A model generated the notes under the pieces. That model was given only the letters and a program-made list of their open reading frames with translations. It did not search any database and was not told where the DNA came from. Positions 26,463 through 35,162 of a stretch of 46,960 nt of DNA are shown here, piece after piece. Location of the stretch: positions 1 through 46,960 of IMG/VR virus record IMGVR_UViG_3300035162_004045, one strand, 5' to 3'. Origin of the DNA: a virus. A program made the translations under genes and the position numbers. Position 1 is the stretch's first letter. Each line of letters begins with the position of its first letter.

Positions 26463-26805
26463 ACTGAACAAGAGAGGATTACAGAAAATTTTATCTGGAC
26501 AAGTCAAAGAGCCAACAAAGTGTGCTATTAAATTTTATAGTGCCAATTGTCATTATTGTCAGGCTCTTAAGCCAATTTATGATATTATGTCTGAGGAATT
26601 TTCAGACATAAATTTTTTTGCGTTTAATGTCACCGACTATCCAGAAGTTGAAAAAATTCTAGGATTTCAGGGAGTACCTACTCTTTGCGGCATTCAATGT
26701 GGATCTGAACTGCCAAAACGTCATTTTATTAAGGAACCGGTTGACCCAGACCAAAAGACATGGTATACTGGTAACAACATTAGAGATTTTTTAAAGGAGT
26801 TTTAA
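26452..26805 (+). CDS. Thioredoxin-like protein
   Basis: 117 residues from ATG 26452. A thioredoxin fold is visible: CAIKFYSANCHYCQALKPIYD with the active site CHYC (about residues 37-40), FFAFNVTDYPE, and the cis-Pro loop GVPTL. It could reduce the class II RNR encoded at 11012, as NrdC does in T4. The N-terminal helix is basic. The stop overlaps the next start by one base. Confidence 0.75.
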   Translation: MVTRLNKRGLQKILSGQVKEPTKCAIKFYSANCHYCQALKPIYDIMSEEFSDINFFAFNVTDYPEVEKILGFQGVPTLCGIQCGSELPKRHFIKEPVDPDQKTWYTGNNIRDFLKEF

Positions 26806-27836
26806 TGCAAAAAAGTTTATCATATGACGATGTTTTGTTGGTACCGAAATATAGTGATATCCGTAGCCGTTCAGAAATTAATATTACTGGTGATTTGACT
26901 AACGGATTAAGTTTACCACTTCCAATTATATCATCTCCCATGGATACTATCACAGAAACTGCTATGTCATTTGTCATGGCATGTATGGGTGGTTCTGGTA
27001 TAATTCATCGATATAATACTATTGAAGAACAATCGAAGATGGTTCGAGAAGCTTCGACAGAAATTGGATCATCAGCCATAGGAAGTTTAGGCGCGGCAGT
27101 GGGAGTTACTGGAGATTATATTGAGAGAGCCCAATCTCTTGTTTTTGCTGGGGCAAGATATATTTGTGTTGACATAGCTCATGGTCACCATATTTTAATG
27201 AAAGAGGCTTTATACAATTTACGTAAAGCAGTGCCTCCTGATTTTCATATTATGGCTGGAAACGTTGCATCGGTACAAGGTGTCAACGATTTAGCTGATT
27301 GGGGCGCTAACTCTGTGCGTTGCAATATTGGCGGCGGCTCAATTTGTTCTACCAGAATTCAGACCGGTCATGGTATGCCGGGACTTCAAACTATTTTTGA
27401 TTGCGCTAGAACTGATAGAGATATTGGTATTATAGCTGACGGTGGTATCCGTAATGCGGGAGATATTGTAAAGGCCCTCGCAGCAGGCGCTGACGCTGTA
27501 ATGTGCGGCTCTTTATTAGCTGGCACTAATGAGGCACCTGGAAACATTTTAAAGGACGCTAGCGGCTCTTATAAGGTCTACAGAGGCATGGCTAGCAAAG
27601 AGGCCCAGATTAACTGGCGTGGTCGGTACAGTTCTTTTGAGGGTATTTCAAGCGTTGTTCCTTGCCGGGGCAATGTAGATTCATTATTGACTGACCTAGA
27701 AAAAAACATCAAGAGCGGCTTTAGCTATTCTGGCGCTAGAAATTTGAAACAGTTGAGGCTCAAAGCGGATTTCACACAGCAGACAACTGCTGGTACTGTT
27801 GAGAGTGGCACACATATTGCCAGCAAGGCAGTATAA
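26805..27836 (+). CDS. IMP dehydrogenase / GMP reductase family protein
   Basis: 343 residues without CBS domains. LSYDDVLLVPKYSDIRSR at the start, ISSPMDTITE, and the catalytic loop NIGGGSICSTR (Cys at about residue 180) define the family. IIADGGIRNAGDIVKALAAGAD and YRGMASKEAQ bind phosphate and substrate. Length suits GMP reductase as well as a CBS-less IMPDH, and the sequence alone does not settle which. IMPDH would raise guanine nucleotides; GMP reductase would turn GMP into IMP for the PurA-like enzyme. A NADPH-independent role is unlikely. One-base overlaps couple it to both neighbours. Confidence 0.85.
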   Translation: MQKSLSYDDVLLVPKYSDIRSRSEINITGDLTNGLSLPLPIISSPMDTITETAMSFVMACMGGSGIIHRYNTIEEQSKMVREASTEIGSSAIGSLGAAVGVTGDYIERAQSLVFAGARYICVDIAHGHHILMKEALYNLRKAVPPDFHIMAGNVASVQGVNDLADWGANSVRCNIGGGSICSTRIQTGHGMPGLQTIFDCARTDRDIGIIADGGIRNAGDIVKALAAGADAVMCGSLLAGTNEAPGNILKDASGSYKVYRGMASKEAQINWRGRYSSFEGISSVVPCRGNVDSLLTDLEKNIKSGFSYSGARNLKQLRLKADFTQQTTAGTVESGTHIASKAV

Positions 27837-28171
27837 TGTCAGACGACTACGCATATCGATATAGTGAGGAAAATGAAAAAAGGATAGTTTTTACCGATAA
27901 TCTGCACAGACATACAAAGTTAGTCTTAAAACTAAAATATCTAAATATAACTCAAGCAAAGTTATTTCGCCACATTATAACTGGAGTTTTGACAGAAGAT
28001 CCTAGGATAATGAACTACGTTGAAGAAATCGCAACCCGCTCAAAACTAAGAAAAAATAAAGCAGAGCAATTAGAAAAGAAGGGTAAAGAAAATTATAATG
28101 ATCTGGGTTTCTCTGACGAAGAAATGGAAGGATTATTCGATGTTTTAGAATCGGAGTTTCCAAACTTATGA
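27836..28171 (+). CDS. Hypothetical protein upstream of sigma-like gene
   Basis: 111 residues, helical and acidic at the end (EEMEGLFDVLESEFPNL). It contains KLVLKLKYLNITQAKLFRHIITGVL, which could be a ribbon-helix-helix-like segment. It overlaps the next gene by four bases, so the two may act together, for example in transcription. No family is recognised. Confidence 0.65.
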   Translation: MSDDYAYRYSEENEKRIVFTDNLHRHTKLVLKLKYLNITQAKLFRHIITGVLTEDPRIMNYVEEIATRSKLRKNKAEQLEKKGKENYNDLGFSDEEMEGLFDVLESEFPNL

Positions 28172-28440
28172 GATCAAAAATACCAAAATGTTCTGCTGAC
28201 TGTATTTTAAACAATACTGTTTGTGAAAAAAAAGACTGTAGAGACTGGATTGACTATAAAAAAGAGCTTAATTGTTCTAAGATATCTATTTACCTACACG
28301 GACGCATGACTTTAAAACAAATTGCTGAGCGTATAGGGGTGTCTATCCCTAGGATCAAGCAAATAGAAACTAAAGCCTTAATAAAACTGAAAGCGGTTTT
28401 AACAAATAAAAATGATAGTTTGGGTGTTTATGATTGGTAA
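28168..28440 (+). CDS. Sigma-70 region 4-like protein with Cys cluster
   Basis: 90 residues. The C-terminal half MTLKQIAERIGVSIPRIKQIETKALIKLK is a clear sigma region 4.2 helix-turn-helix (consensus MTLEEIG...RVRQIE-x-KAL-x-KLR), the part that reads the -35 box. The N-terminal half has a Cys cluster (CSADCILNNTVCEKKDC) like a small zinc site, followed by an RDWIDYKKELNC segment. It lacks region 2, so it cannot be a full sigma factor. It may instead adapt host RNA polymerase, or act as a repressor. Confidence 0.75.
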   Translation: MRSKIPKCSADCILNNTVCEKKDCRDWIDYKKELNCSKISIYLHGRMTLKQIAERIGVSIPRIKQIETKALIKLKAVLTNKNDSLGVYDW

Positions 28441-28479
28441 ACACTATTTATTGATGAGTTTATTAAAGGAGAAATTATA

Positions 28480-29193
28480 ATGGCTCGTAGAAAAACAAAG
28501 CGACTTTTAAGCGAAGGAGAAATGCGTAGGTTTGCGAAGCTTGCTAATCTTTCTCCTGTTAATGAAATGTATGGCATGCCCGGTGCCAGAGACGAAGAAG
28601 AAGATGAGCCGGGAATGCGTGATATGATGCAAGAAGAGGAAGAGGAAGAGATGGAGGTTTCCGCTGATGAAGTGGAGGCAGAGCCGGCACCGATGGATAT
28701 GGATGCGATGGACGACATGCCCGAAGAGCCAGAAATGGATATGGATATGGGCGCACCAGCCGGCGGAGAAGCGGGAATGGTTGATATTGAGGATTTTATG
28801 TCCGCTTTAGAATCAGCCTTAGAAGAGGTAACCGGGGAAGAAGTCAGCACCGAAATGGATATAGAGGGCGACGAGGGGGCACCAGACGAAGGGGGTGAAG
28901 AACTCGACATGGAAATGTCCCCAGAACCGATGGATATGGGCGATGAAGATGAAGAGGAAATGCCGGATATGGATGAGTTGGCAGAGGCAATCGCTCGCAG
29001 AGTTAGACGTAGAATGAACGAGAACCGTCGTCCTGCAAAGCGCACTCGTAGCAAGGCTAAAACTGTAGATACAGTAACAAAGCGTGTCATGAAGCGTATC
29101 AATGAGGAAAAGAAGCAAGCAGCGTCCATGGACAAGCGCGCTGACGCACTCACCGATAGAATCTTTGCTAGGTTGATGAAAGAAAGTCGTTGA
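28480..29193 (+). CDS. Acidic, Met-rich low-complexity protein (possible head scaffold/core)
   Basis: 237 residues. A basic N-terminus with LLSEGEMRRFAKLANLSPV is followed by 130 residues dominated by Glu, Asp and Met (EEEEEEME, MDMDAMDDMPEEPEMDMDMG), then a basic helical C-terminus (RRVRRRMNENRRPAKRTRSK). Such acidic disordered cores with basic ends occur in phage prohead scaffolds and internal proteins; this is inference. A ClpP-like protease, the type used as prohead protease, lies two genes on. It ends at a terminator. The long minus-strand frame here is a shadow. Confidence 0.7.
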   Translation: MARRKTKRLLSEGEMRRFAKLANLSPVNEMYGMPGARDEEEDEPGMRDMMQEEEEEEMEVSADEVEAEPAPMDMDAMDDMPEEPEMDMDMGAPAGGEAGMVDIEDFMSALESALEEVTGEEVSTEMDIEGDEGAPDEGGEELDMEMSPEPMDMGDEDEEEMPDMDELAEAIARRVRRRMNENRRPAKRTRSKAKTVDTVTKRVMKRINEEKKQAASMDKRADALTDRIFARLMKESR

Positions 29194-29218
29194 CATTTCA
29201 ATAATAGTCTGTTATAAT
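29190..29218 (+). promoter_or_regulatory. Consensus sigma-70 promoter fused to a terminator
   Basis: TTGACA 29190-29195 and TATAAT 29213-29218 with a 17-bp spacer, both perfect consensus. The predicted start (about 29225) lies inside the left arm of the terminator hairpin at 29220. Confidence 0.85.
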
Positions 29219-29219
29219 T

Positions 29220-29253
29220 ATAACCATCAGCATAGTCTGGTGGTTATTTTTTT
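29220..29253 (+). terminator. Intrinsic terminator for the acidic protein gene
   Basis: Arms ATAACCATCAG (29220-29230) and CTGGTGGTTAT (29237-29247) form 11 pairs with one G-U, loop CATAGT, and seven T follow. Transcripts begun at the overlapping promoter would keep only about seven pairs. Confidence 0.75.
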
Positions 29254-29265
29254 GGGGGAGACTAA

Positions 29266-29676
29266 ATGGAGATAATATTATATATACTTTTATTTGCCTT
29301 TGGCTGGGTTAGCTGTCTATTATTTTATTTTGGGAAAAGTGTTAACTTTTTTTATCATATGATAAAAATAAGTCAATTGTTGTCACTATTTATATTAGCG
29401 AGAGCATTAGAACATTTTACCTATGCAAAAGAATTTCGCGTAAAAACTATGATTAAAAATAATGATAGCGAGCACAACATTGACTGTACTATGAATCAGT
29501 TTGAGGAGGAAATAACCTTTTTTAAAAGATCGTCATTAAAAGAACTGAAAGAAATTATGACGAGAAGCGCCGATACTAAAAATAATTTTAGTGATTGGGA
29601 CTCTGCCATGGTTTATCTGGCAAACAATACTGAATTCATTTTAACGTTCATGAAAAAACATAAAGGAGAATCATGA
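29266..29676 (+). CDS. Small membrane protein
   Basis: 136 residues. Two hydrophobic stretches lie at the N-terminus (IILYILLFAFGWVSCLLFYFG and a weaker SQLLSLFILARALEHF), and the remainder is soluble and helical. It overlaps the ClpP-like gene (ATGA). Function unknown; it might tether something to the inner membrane. Confidence 0.65.
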   Translation: MEIILYILLFAFGWVSCLLFYFGKSVNFFYHMIKISQLLSLFILARALEHFTYAKEFRVKTMIKNNDSEHNIDCTMNQFEEEITFFKRSSLKELKEIMTRSADTKNNFSDWDSAMVYLANNTEFILTFMKKHKGES

Positions 29677-30305
29677 TTAATCGACTCAAGAGTATCGCAA
29701 AGAAGATCCTCAGTGGAGAGGATGACGATAAAAAGATTATTGTACTATCGACCGGTGAACAAAAGCCAGATCTGGATTTGAGAATTGTAGGTCTTTTTTC
29801 AAATGTAGACGAAGAGAAGGTTTCAGAAATAGTAACTGGTCTGCTTTATATGAACGCTTTAAATAAAGCAGCGAAAGAAGAAGACAAGAAAAAAGATATT
29901 GATTTTTATATATCAACATATGGCGGCAGCGCTGACGACATGTTTGCATTGTATGACATTATGAAGGATGTACAAAAGACTTCTGATATTTGTACAATTG
30001 GGATGGGTAAAGTTATGTCAGCCGGCGTACTTATTTTGGCTTCCGGTACACACGGCAAGCGTAAGATTGGTAAGAACTGCCGCGTGATGATCCACTCCGT
30101 AGCTGCCGGTAATCATGGAGAGTTAAACCACATGATTAATGAGTTGGATGAGATTAAGAATATGCAGGAAATGTATATTAAATGTCTAGTTGCAGAAACA
30201 AAAATGACAGAAACTGTACTAAGAAATATGCTGGAACGCGGAGTTAATGTCTATTTAACAGCGGAAGAGGCAGTTGAGTATGGAATCGTTGACGAAATTG
30301 TTTAG
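29673..30305 (+). CDS. ClpP-like serine protease
   Basis: 210 residues. STYGGSADD and the nucleophile region MGKVMSAGVLIL (Ser about residue 114) are followed by RVMIHS with the catalytic His and by TAEEAVEYGIVDEI. This is the ClpP/crotonase-type peptidase fold. Phage relatives often serve as head-maturation proteases, and the acidic scaffold-like gene nearby fits, but a role with host Clp ATPases cannot be excluded. AAGGAG ribosome site; overlap with the membrane protein gene. Confidence 0.85.
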   Translation: MINRLKSIAKKILSGEDDDKKIIVLSTGEQKPDLDLRIVGLFSNVDEEKVSEIVTGLLYMNALNKAAKEEDKKKDIDFYISTYGGSADDMFALYDIMKDVQKTSDICTIGMGKVMSAGVLILASGTHGKRKIGKNCRVMIHSVAAGNHGELNHMINELDEIKNMQEMYIKCLVAETKMTETVLRNMLERGVNVYLTAEEAVEYGIVDEIV

Positions 30306-30318
30306 GAGTTGTTAACAA

Positions 30319-32673
30319 ATGTTTGATATAGATAAAATGATCAGTGGGATATATGGGCCTGATTTAGATAAAGTGATCAGCGAGGCATATGATAATAAAG
30401 AGCCAATGTCTTTTGGAGATCTGGCAGAAATGGTAGAGAATATGCTGGTTTTGCAAGAGTCGTTGGGGCAATATGTATCTGGCAATAATCTTATTGTGGA
30501 GCGGGAAGCCCTTAGAAACTTTTCAATAACATATAGCAATTTGCCAAACGTAAATGTAAGTGAATTGGGCTGGGCAAATCCGGATGGCGAAGTTCAAGAA
30601 ATTGATGGTGCCGCCGCGATTAGTGCTAGATCTAGAATGGAGACGCTATTAGAACCTTATATAGAAACCCAAATGTCATATCCCGCTTCTCTTAAAAGAA
30701 CAATTAGAAGAATATCTAGCGTATTCCCTAGGGAATTTGATGAGCGCAATCTAAAAGAGGTTCTGCCACAAGAACAGACGGATATTGATAACAACCTTAA
30801 CTTGATAATGGCATACAAAACTTTAACAGAAATCGTTCGAAATTTTGGGGCGGCTCCTGCTGGTTTTGTTTTTGAGTCTTTTATATCAATTTTGTTGGGC
30901 GGAAAACAAGTGCCAACAGGTCAACAAACAATTGCCGACTTAACCACTGATGATGGGATTCCGGTTAGCCTTAAATTATTAAAACCGGGTGGTGCAGTAA
31001 AGGGTTCATATACCGATTTAATAAACGACTTGGCTCGCGGGGATGAATCATACAAAAATATATTTTATTTAGTCGCTATCAAGAGGACTTTTGGAACTGG
31101 ACTAAATGTGAGTGGTGCGGTCGATTTTTTTAATTTTGTTATTAATGCACAGTCTCTTTTGGATTTGTTTTTGTCCGGTGGTGCTGAAAAAGCTCGTTCT
31201 TATATCCGATTGCCCGTAAAAAATAATGAAATATTTATACCCTCAAGTTTAATATCAGAACAGAGCAAAGCAGGGAAATTTGCGACTGGAACTCGAAAGA
31301 AATTCTCATTATGGCTTGCAGAAACACCAAAGGAGAAAAATATTTCAAGGGCTAAAGATATGCAGAATAAGTTTGCTGAAAACTTCTCAATCAAAGTCCC
31401 AAAAACTTACTTTGAATTATTTAAGCTAGAGGATCCAAATGGCAAACTTTTTCAGGAAAAATATTTTAATTTATTAGAAAAGCGACGAATATCTCAACCA
31501 CCTGTGAAAGATGTGAAAACTCTTTTTAAATATTTTATTGAGGGTTCCGATTATTTGGAAAATAGAAGACTAGGCAATCAATTTAAAGGAAGGTTTTCAG
31601 CTTTTAGTAATTTGGTGTTAAGAGATATCTTAATTGAACAAGTAGACTCTTTGAGCGAAGATAATGGATTTAATGAGAAGTACAAAAACGAATTAAAAAG
31701 TATTTTAAGTAAGATAGATCATAGATTGCAATCTTACACTAATGACCTCTTAACAGATTATATTCTTAAATATAATGAAGCTATATTGCAAAAAGCAAAT
31801 TTGTCATTGAGAGAAAAGACGGAGAATGAATCTGGACCGGCTTGGTATAATGAAATGATAAATAAAGCATATATGCCAGAGGAGGTGTTTTTTGATAAAG
31901 TTCCGTACGGAATCAACAAAGCAACTTTTAAAGCTGCATTAGAAAAATCTAGTATTATTAAAAAAATAAGTATGAGCGACGTTAGGACGCAAGTTAAATT
32001 ATTTTTGGAAAGCTTAATCGTAAAATTTAACAACCTAGGCACAGAATATGCTGAAGATTATGAAAAAGAAGTTCCTGAAATGACACCAGAAGAATTTGGC
32101 TTTGATTCGTGGGCCTCTCCGGAGGTTAGTGCCGATTATATGCGCTCGCTCGCTCCGGAACAAATGATTAAAGCCCTCAGAGTTTCATACGGCATGGTTA
32201 ATAAGAAAAATTGGGCATTCTCTGTTGAGCAATTGAAAAATGCTCGTAATAATTATTTAGCCGGCATTGCAGATATTGCAGACACACAAAATCAAGCCGG
32301 CGAAGTATACTCAGAATCGCTTCTAAAAGAAAATATACAACAAGATGATCCTTATTTGGGTTCAATTTATGTTGGCGTAAATAATGTGGTCAAGTTAGCT
32401 GAAGCAGTTTCGTATAACTTTAATCAACAAATTTTCTATCTTTTTGAGCAGTTAAATGTTCTTACCACAAATTTAGAAAAATTTTATTCTTCCGGATTAA
32501 AGCAGGGAGGAGAAAAAGCTCGCAAAGCGTCTTCAAATATTGAAAATTCTTTCAATGCTGCCGGCGCTTTAAAACAGAAGGAAGCTCAATCTCAAACAGC
32601 CAGCCCGGATGGTCGCTCCTTATCTGCACAAGGTAGACGTAAATTAAGAGAAAATAACTTGACAAATGATTGA
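30319..32673 (+). CDS. Large unknown protein with nuclease-like segment
   Basis: 784 residues. Mostly helical. Residues about 175-225 (AGFVFESFISILLGG, then TIADLTTDDGIPVSLKLLK) have the spacing of a PD-(D/E)xK nuclease core: a helix Glu, an Asp on a strand and S-x-K on the next, with Ser replacing the usual Glu. That is suggestive only. The C-terminal part has Gln/Asn-rich helices and could be structural. It lies between the ClpP-like protease and GroEL, where head genes might be expected. No family is recognised with confidence. Confidence 0.6.
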   Translation: MFDIDKMISGIYGPDLDKVISEAYDNKEPMSFGDLAEMVENMLVLQESLGQYVSGNNLIVEREALRNFSITYSNLPNVNVSELGWANPDGEVQEIDGAAAISARSRMETLLEPYIETQMSYPASLKRTIRRISSVFPREFDERNLKEVLPQEQTDIDNNLNLIMAYKTLTEIVRNFGAAPAGFVFESFISILLGGKQVPTGQQTIADLTTDDGIPVSLKLLKPGGAVKGSYTDLINDLARGDESYKNIFYLVAIKRTFGTGLNVSGAVDFFNFVINAQSLLDLFLSGGAEKARSYIRLPVKNNEIFIPSSLISEQSKAGKFATGTRKKFSLWLAETPKEKNISRAKDMQNKFAENFSIKVPKTYFELFKLEDPNGKLFQEKYFNLLEKRRISQPPVKDVKTLFKYFIEGSDYLENRRLGNQFKGRFSAFSNLVLRDILIEQVDSLSEDNGFNEKYKNELKSILSKIDHRLQSYTNDLLTDYILKYNEAILQKANLSLREKTENESGPAWYNEMINKAYMPEEVFFDKVPYGINKATFKAALEKSSIIKKISMSDVRTQVKLFLESLIVKFNNLGTEYAEDYEKEVPEMTPEEFGFDSWASPEVSADYMRSLAPEQMIKALRVSYGMVNKKNWAFSVEQLKNARNNYLAGIADIADTQNQAGEVYSESLLKENIQQDDPYLGSIYVGVNNVVKLAEAVSYNFNQQIFYLFEQLNVLTTNLEKFYSSGLKQGGEKARKASSNIENSFNAAGALKQKEAQSQTASPDGRSLSAQGRRKLRENNLTND

Positions 32674-32687
32674 AATGTGTTTATAAT
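32659..32687 (+). promoter_or_regulatory. Sigma-70-type promoter for groEL
   Basis: TTGACA 32659-32664 and TATAAT 32682-32687 with a 17-bp spacer, both perfect consensus, suiting an abundant product. Confidence 0.82.
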
Positions 32688-32713
32688 ATATACTATAACA
32701 TCGAGAGGTATTG

Positions 32714-34270
32714 ATGAGAGCATATAGTAATAAAGAAGAACTACAGCAGAAAATAATTAAGGGCGCGAACACACTGGCAGACAACGTTGCTTCCACACTT
32801 GGCCCCAGAGGTCAGAACGTCCTTCTCCAAGAAAAAGACAAGGCACCATTCATCACAAAAGATGGTGTCACCGTCGCACATTTTGTGGCTTTAGAAGACC
32901 CGTTTGAGAATGCCGGTGCTCAAATTCTAAAGCAAGCCGCAATCGAAACAAATTCTACAGCAGGCGATGGCACAACAACTGCAACTGTACTTGCAAGGGC
33001 TATTTTGAACGAGTCGCAAAGATATATTCTGGCCGGCGTTTCTCCTATTGAGATTCAACGTGGGCTTATGAGTGCTTCGAAGCGGGTTCTCGACAGTCTA
33101 AATGATATGGCAAAGCCGGTGCAGAGTGTTGATGATATCAGGCACATTGCGAGTATCAGCGCCAACAATGATTCTACAATTGGTGATATCATCGCGATGG
33201 CTGTCGATAAGGTAGGCCAAGACGGAAGTATCAGTATTGAGGAGTCTCGTACAATGGAGACTTCTTTAGATATCACAGAAGGATTTAAAATCAACGCTGG
33301 GTATTGTGCTGGTGCGTTTATCACTGATGAGCGAAGAGCCACGATGTATCACGACAACCCTCTGATTCTTGTTACAGATTATAAGATCTCGCAAGTCGAG
33401 GAGATTATGCCAATTCTGGAAATGATAGCCAGAGAAAGCCGACCTCTCATTATTGTTGCAGAGGAAGTCGAAGGTCAGGCTTTGAGTGCGCTTATCGTCA
33501 ACACGGTTCGTGGTTCTCTCAAAGTTTCGGCTATCAACGCACCATATTACGGAGATGAACGCAGAAATGCAATGAGTGACCTTGCTGTATCAGTAGGTGC
33601 AACCTTCATTACCAGAGAAAGCGGATTGAAGCTGCAAGACGTAAAGATGGCAAATCTTGGAACTGCCAAGTCAGTTGAGAGCACAAAGTACAATACGACA
33701 TTTGTGGGTGGCAACGCCGACTATGAGCGCATTGAAGTTTTGATTGAGCAGTTTAAGTCTTCAATCAAGCAGACCGAAGATATGCATGAATGCGAGCAGC
33801 TACAAGGTCGCATTGTACGCCTATCTTCGGGTGTTGCTGTTATTAGAGTTGGTGGAACAACAGCAGTCGAGATGACAGAAAGAAAGCACCGAATCGAAGA
33901 TGCACTTGAAGCTGTTCGTTCAGCACAGGAAGGTGGCATTGTTGGAGGCGGAGGCGCGACACTTTATCGTGCTAGTCTTTTATTGGATCCGGATGAGTCA
34001 GTATCAAATAAGATTTTGAGAGTATCATGTAGTGCCCCAATTTCACAAATGGCTCGAAACGCTGGGCAACCAGAACAAATTATTATGCGTGATATTGAGA
34101 ATTCTATGCCGGGGATGGGATGGGATTTTAAGAACAATCGTATGGTAAATCTGATTGAAGCTGGTATTATAGATCCCGTAAAAGTAACACGCACTGCTTT
34201 ACAGAATGCTGTTAGCTGTGCTGGTACACTTATTACCACTAAATATGGTATAGTGCAGACGGGAGAATAA
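32714..34270 (+). CDS. groEL: GroEL-type chaperonin
   Basis: 518 residues from ATG 32714 (GAGAGG five bases before), slightly shorter than the 548 of E. coli GroEL. ATP-site signatures TLGPRGQNVLL, ITKDGVTVA and AGDGTTTATVLARA are intact, and an EGGIVGGGGATLYRA segment closes the site. The GGM-rich C-terminal tail that lines host rings is absent. It folds proteins in a double ring, probably phage head or tail subunits too large for, or incompatible with, the host machine. A GroES-like gene lies separately at 12987. Confidence 0.95.
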   Translation: MRAYSNKEELQQKIIKGANTLADNVASTLGPRGQNVLLQEKDKAPFITKDGVTVAHFVALEDPFENAGAQILKQAAIETNSTAGDGTTTATVLARAILNESQRYILAGVSPIEIQRGLMSASKRVLDSLNDMAKPVQSVDDIRHIASISANNDSTIGDIIAMAVDKVGQDGSISIEESRTMETSLDITEGFKINAGYCAGAFITDERRATMYHDNPLILVTDYKISQVEEIMPILEMIARESRPLIIVAEEVEGQALSALIVNTVRGSLKVSAINAPYYGDERRNAMSDLAVSVGATFITRESGLKLQDVKMANLGTAKSVESTKYNTTFVGGNADYERIEVLIEQFKSSIKQTEDMHECEQLQGRIVRLSSGVAVIRVGGTTAVEMTERKHRIEDALEAVRSAQEGGIVGGGGATLYRASLLLDPDESVSNKILRVSCSAPISQMARNAGQPEQIIMRDIENSMPGMGWDFKNNRMVNLIEAGIIDPVKVTRTALQNAVSCAGTLITTKYGIVQTGE

Positions 34271-34273
34271 TTT

Positions 34274-34600
34274 ATGATAGATTACCAAGTTGGTGATTTA
34301 ATGCATATACCACAAGGCGCAGACATGTCAGAACTTCTTATAGATGGCATGCATGCCGGCATGTTTGCTCGTTTCGGATATACAAAAAGTCCTTGCATGG
34401 GAATTTTATTAGATCATCAACACGGTGAAGAAATAAATCATAAACCAATATGTTCGCGCTCAACTTATTTTGCAAAAATATATTTTATAGATGGCAACTA
34501 TCCCAATAAGATAGCATATGTTGAGACAAAAAATGTTTACAAACTAAAAAGGAGAAATTATGTTAGTAAAAATGACGCAAGTAATTCGAGATACGTATGA
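34274..34600 (+). CDS. Hypothetical small protein
   Basis: 108 residues. The start YQVGDLMHIPQGADM and later IAYVETKNVYKLKR suggest an SH3-like fold. It overlaps the next gene. No function is recognised. Confidence 0.6.
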   Translation: MIDYQVGDLMHIPQGADMSELLIDGMHAGMFARFGYTKSPCMGILLDHQHGEEINHKPICSRSTYFAKIYFIDGNYPNKIAYVETKNVYKLKRRNYVSKNDASNSRYV

Positions 34601-34850
34601 CGATAACAGAGCAAGTCTTAAGACTATTTATGTAAATCCAGATCATATTGTAAAGATCAGTGAAGACTTACACATTCGAAGTGTTAATGAAACCAAAGGT
34701 CCAATTTTAGAAGGTCTAGACAAGAGCCACTCGTTTTCCAGACTGTCGATTAACTCAGGTGCTCGTTCGGACTCAATAACCGTCGTAGGGAGCCCTGAGA
34801 CAGTAATGAGGGCTCTCAAAAAGAATACTAGACAACTGATAAAGGGATAA
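34560..34850 (+). CDS. Hypothetical small protein
   Basis: 96 residues with an AAAGGAG ribosome site inside the previous gene. TIYVNPDHIVKISED resembles the FlbD-like pattern of small strand-rich proteins, and the end (GSPETVMRALKK) is helical. Function unknown. Confidence 0.6.
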   Translation: MLVKMTQVIRDTYDDNRASLKTIYVNPDHIVKISEDLHIRSVNETKGPILEGLDKSHSFSRLSINSGARSDSITVVGSPETVMRALKKNTRQLIKG

Positions 34851-34853
34851 AAA

Positions 34854-35162
34854 ATGCCTAGGCTTACGATACAATATTCGATTGAACTGGAAGAAATAGA
34901 AAGAGAGACAGTAAGACTTATGAGTAAGGCGATTGACACTTTGAGTCTTACTGAACTGGATATTATGAACATGGACATACTGTCATACAGTTCTTTGGAG
35001 CGGATTGATCAAATAAGAAAGAAGCTAAATAGAGCCGATCATAATTTAAACGACACATACCAAATTATCGATGGTTATCTCCGATATAAGGCAGCGTCGT
35101 CATTGAAGCAAGAAGTAGACAACTATCAAGAAGAGCAAAATGAGATCCCCGCTTCAGACTAA
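34854..35162 (+). CDS. Hypothetical helical protein
   Basis: 102 residues, nearly all helix with heptad-like spacing (LEEIERETVRLMSKAID, SLERIDQIRKKLNRAD). It could be a small coiled-coil scaffold. It overlaps the next gene by 23 bases. Confidence 0.6.
   Translation: MPRLTIQYSIELEEIERETVRLMSKAIDTLSLTELDIMNMDILSYSSLERIDQIRKKLNRADHNLNDTYQIIDGYLRYKAASSLKQEVDNYQEEQNEIPASD

Noticed and set aside
28428-29201. Long minus-strand open frame (257 codons, Ser-rich) opposite the acidic protein gene
   Set aside because: It mirrors the biased codons of the + strand gene, which has promoter context, ribosome site and terminator. Low-complexity Ser/Ile composition is typical of a shadow.
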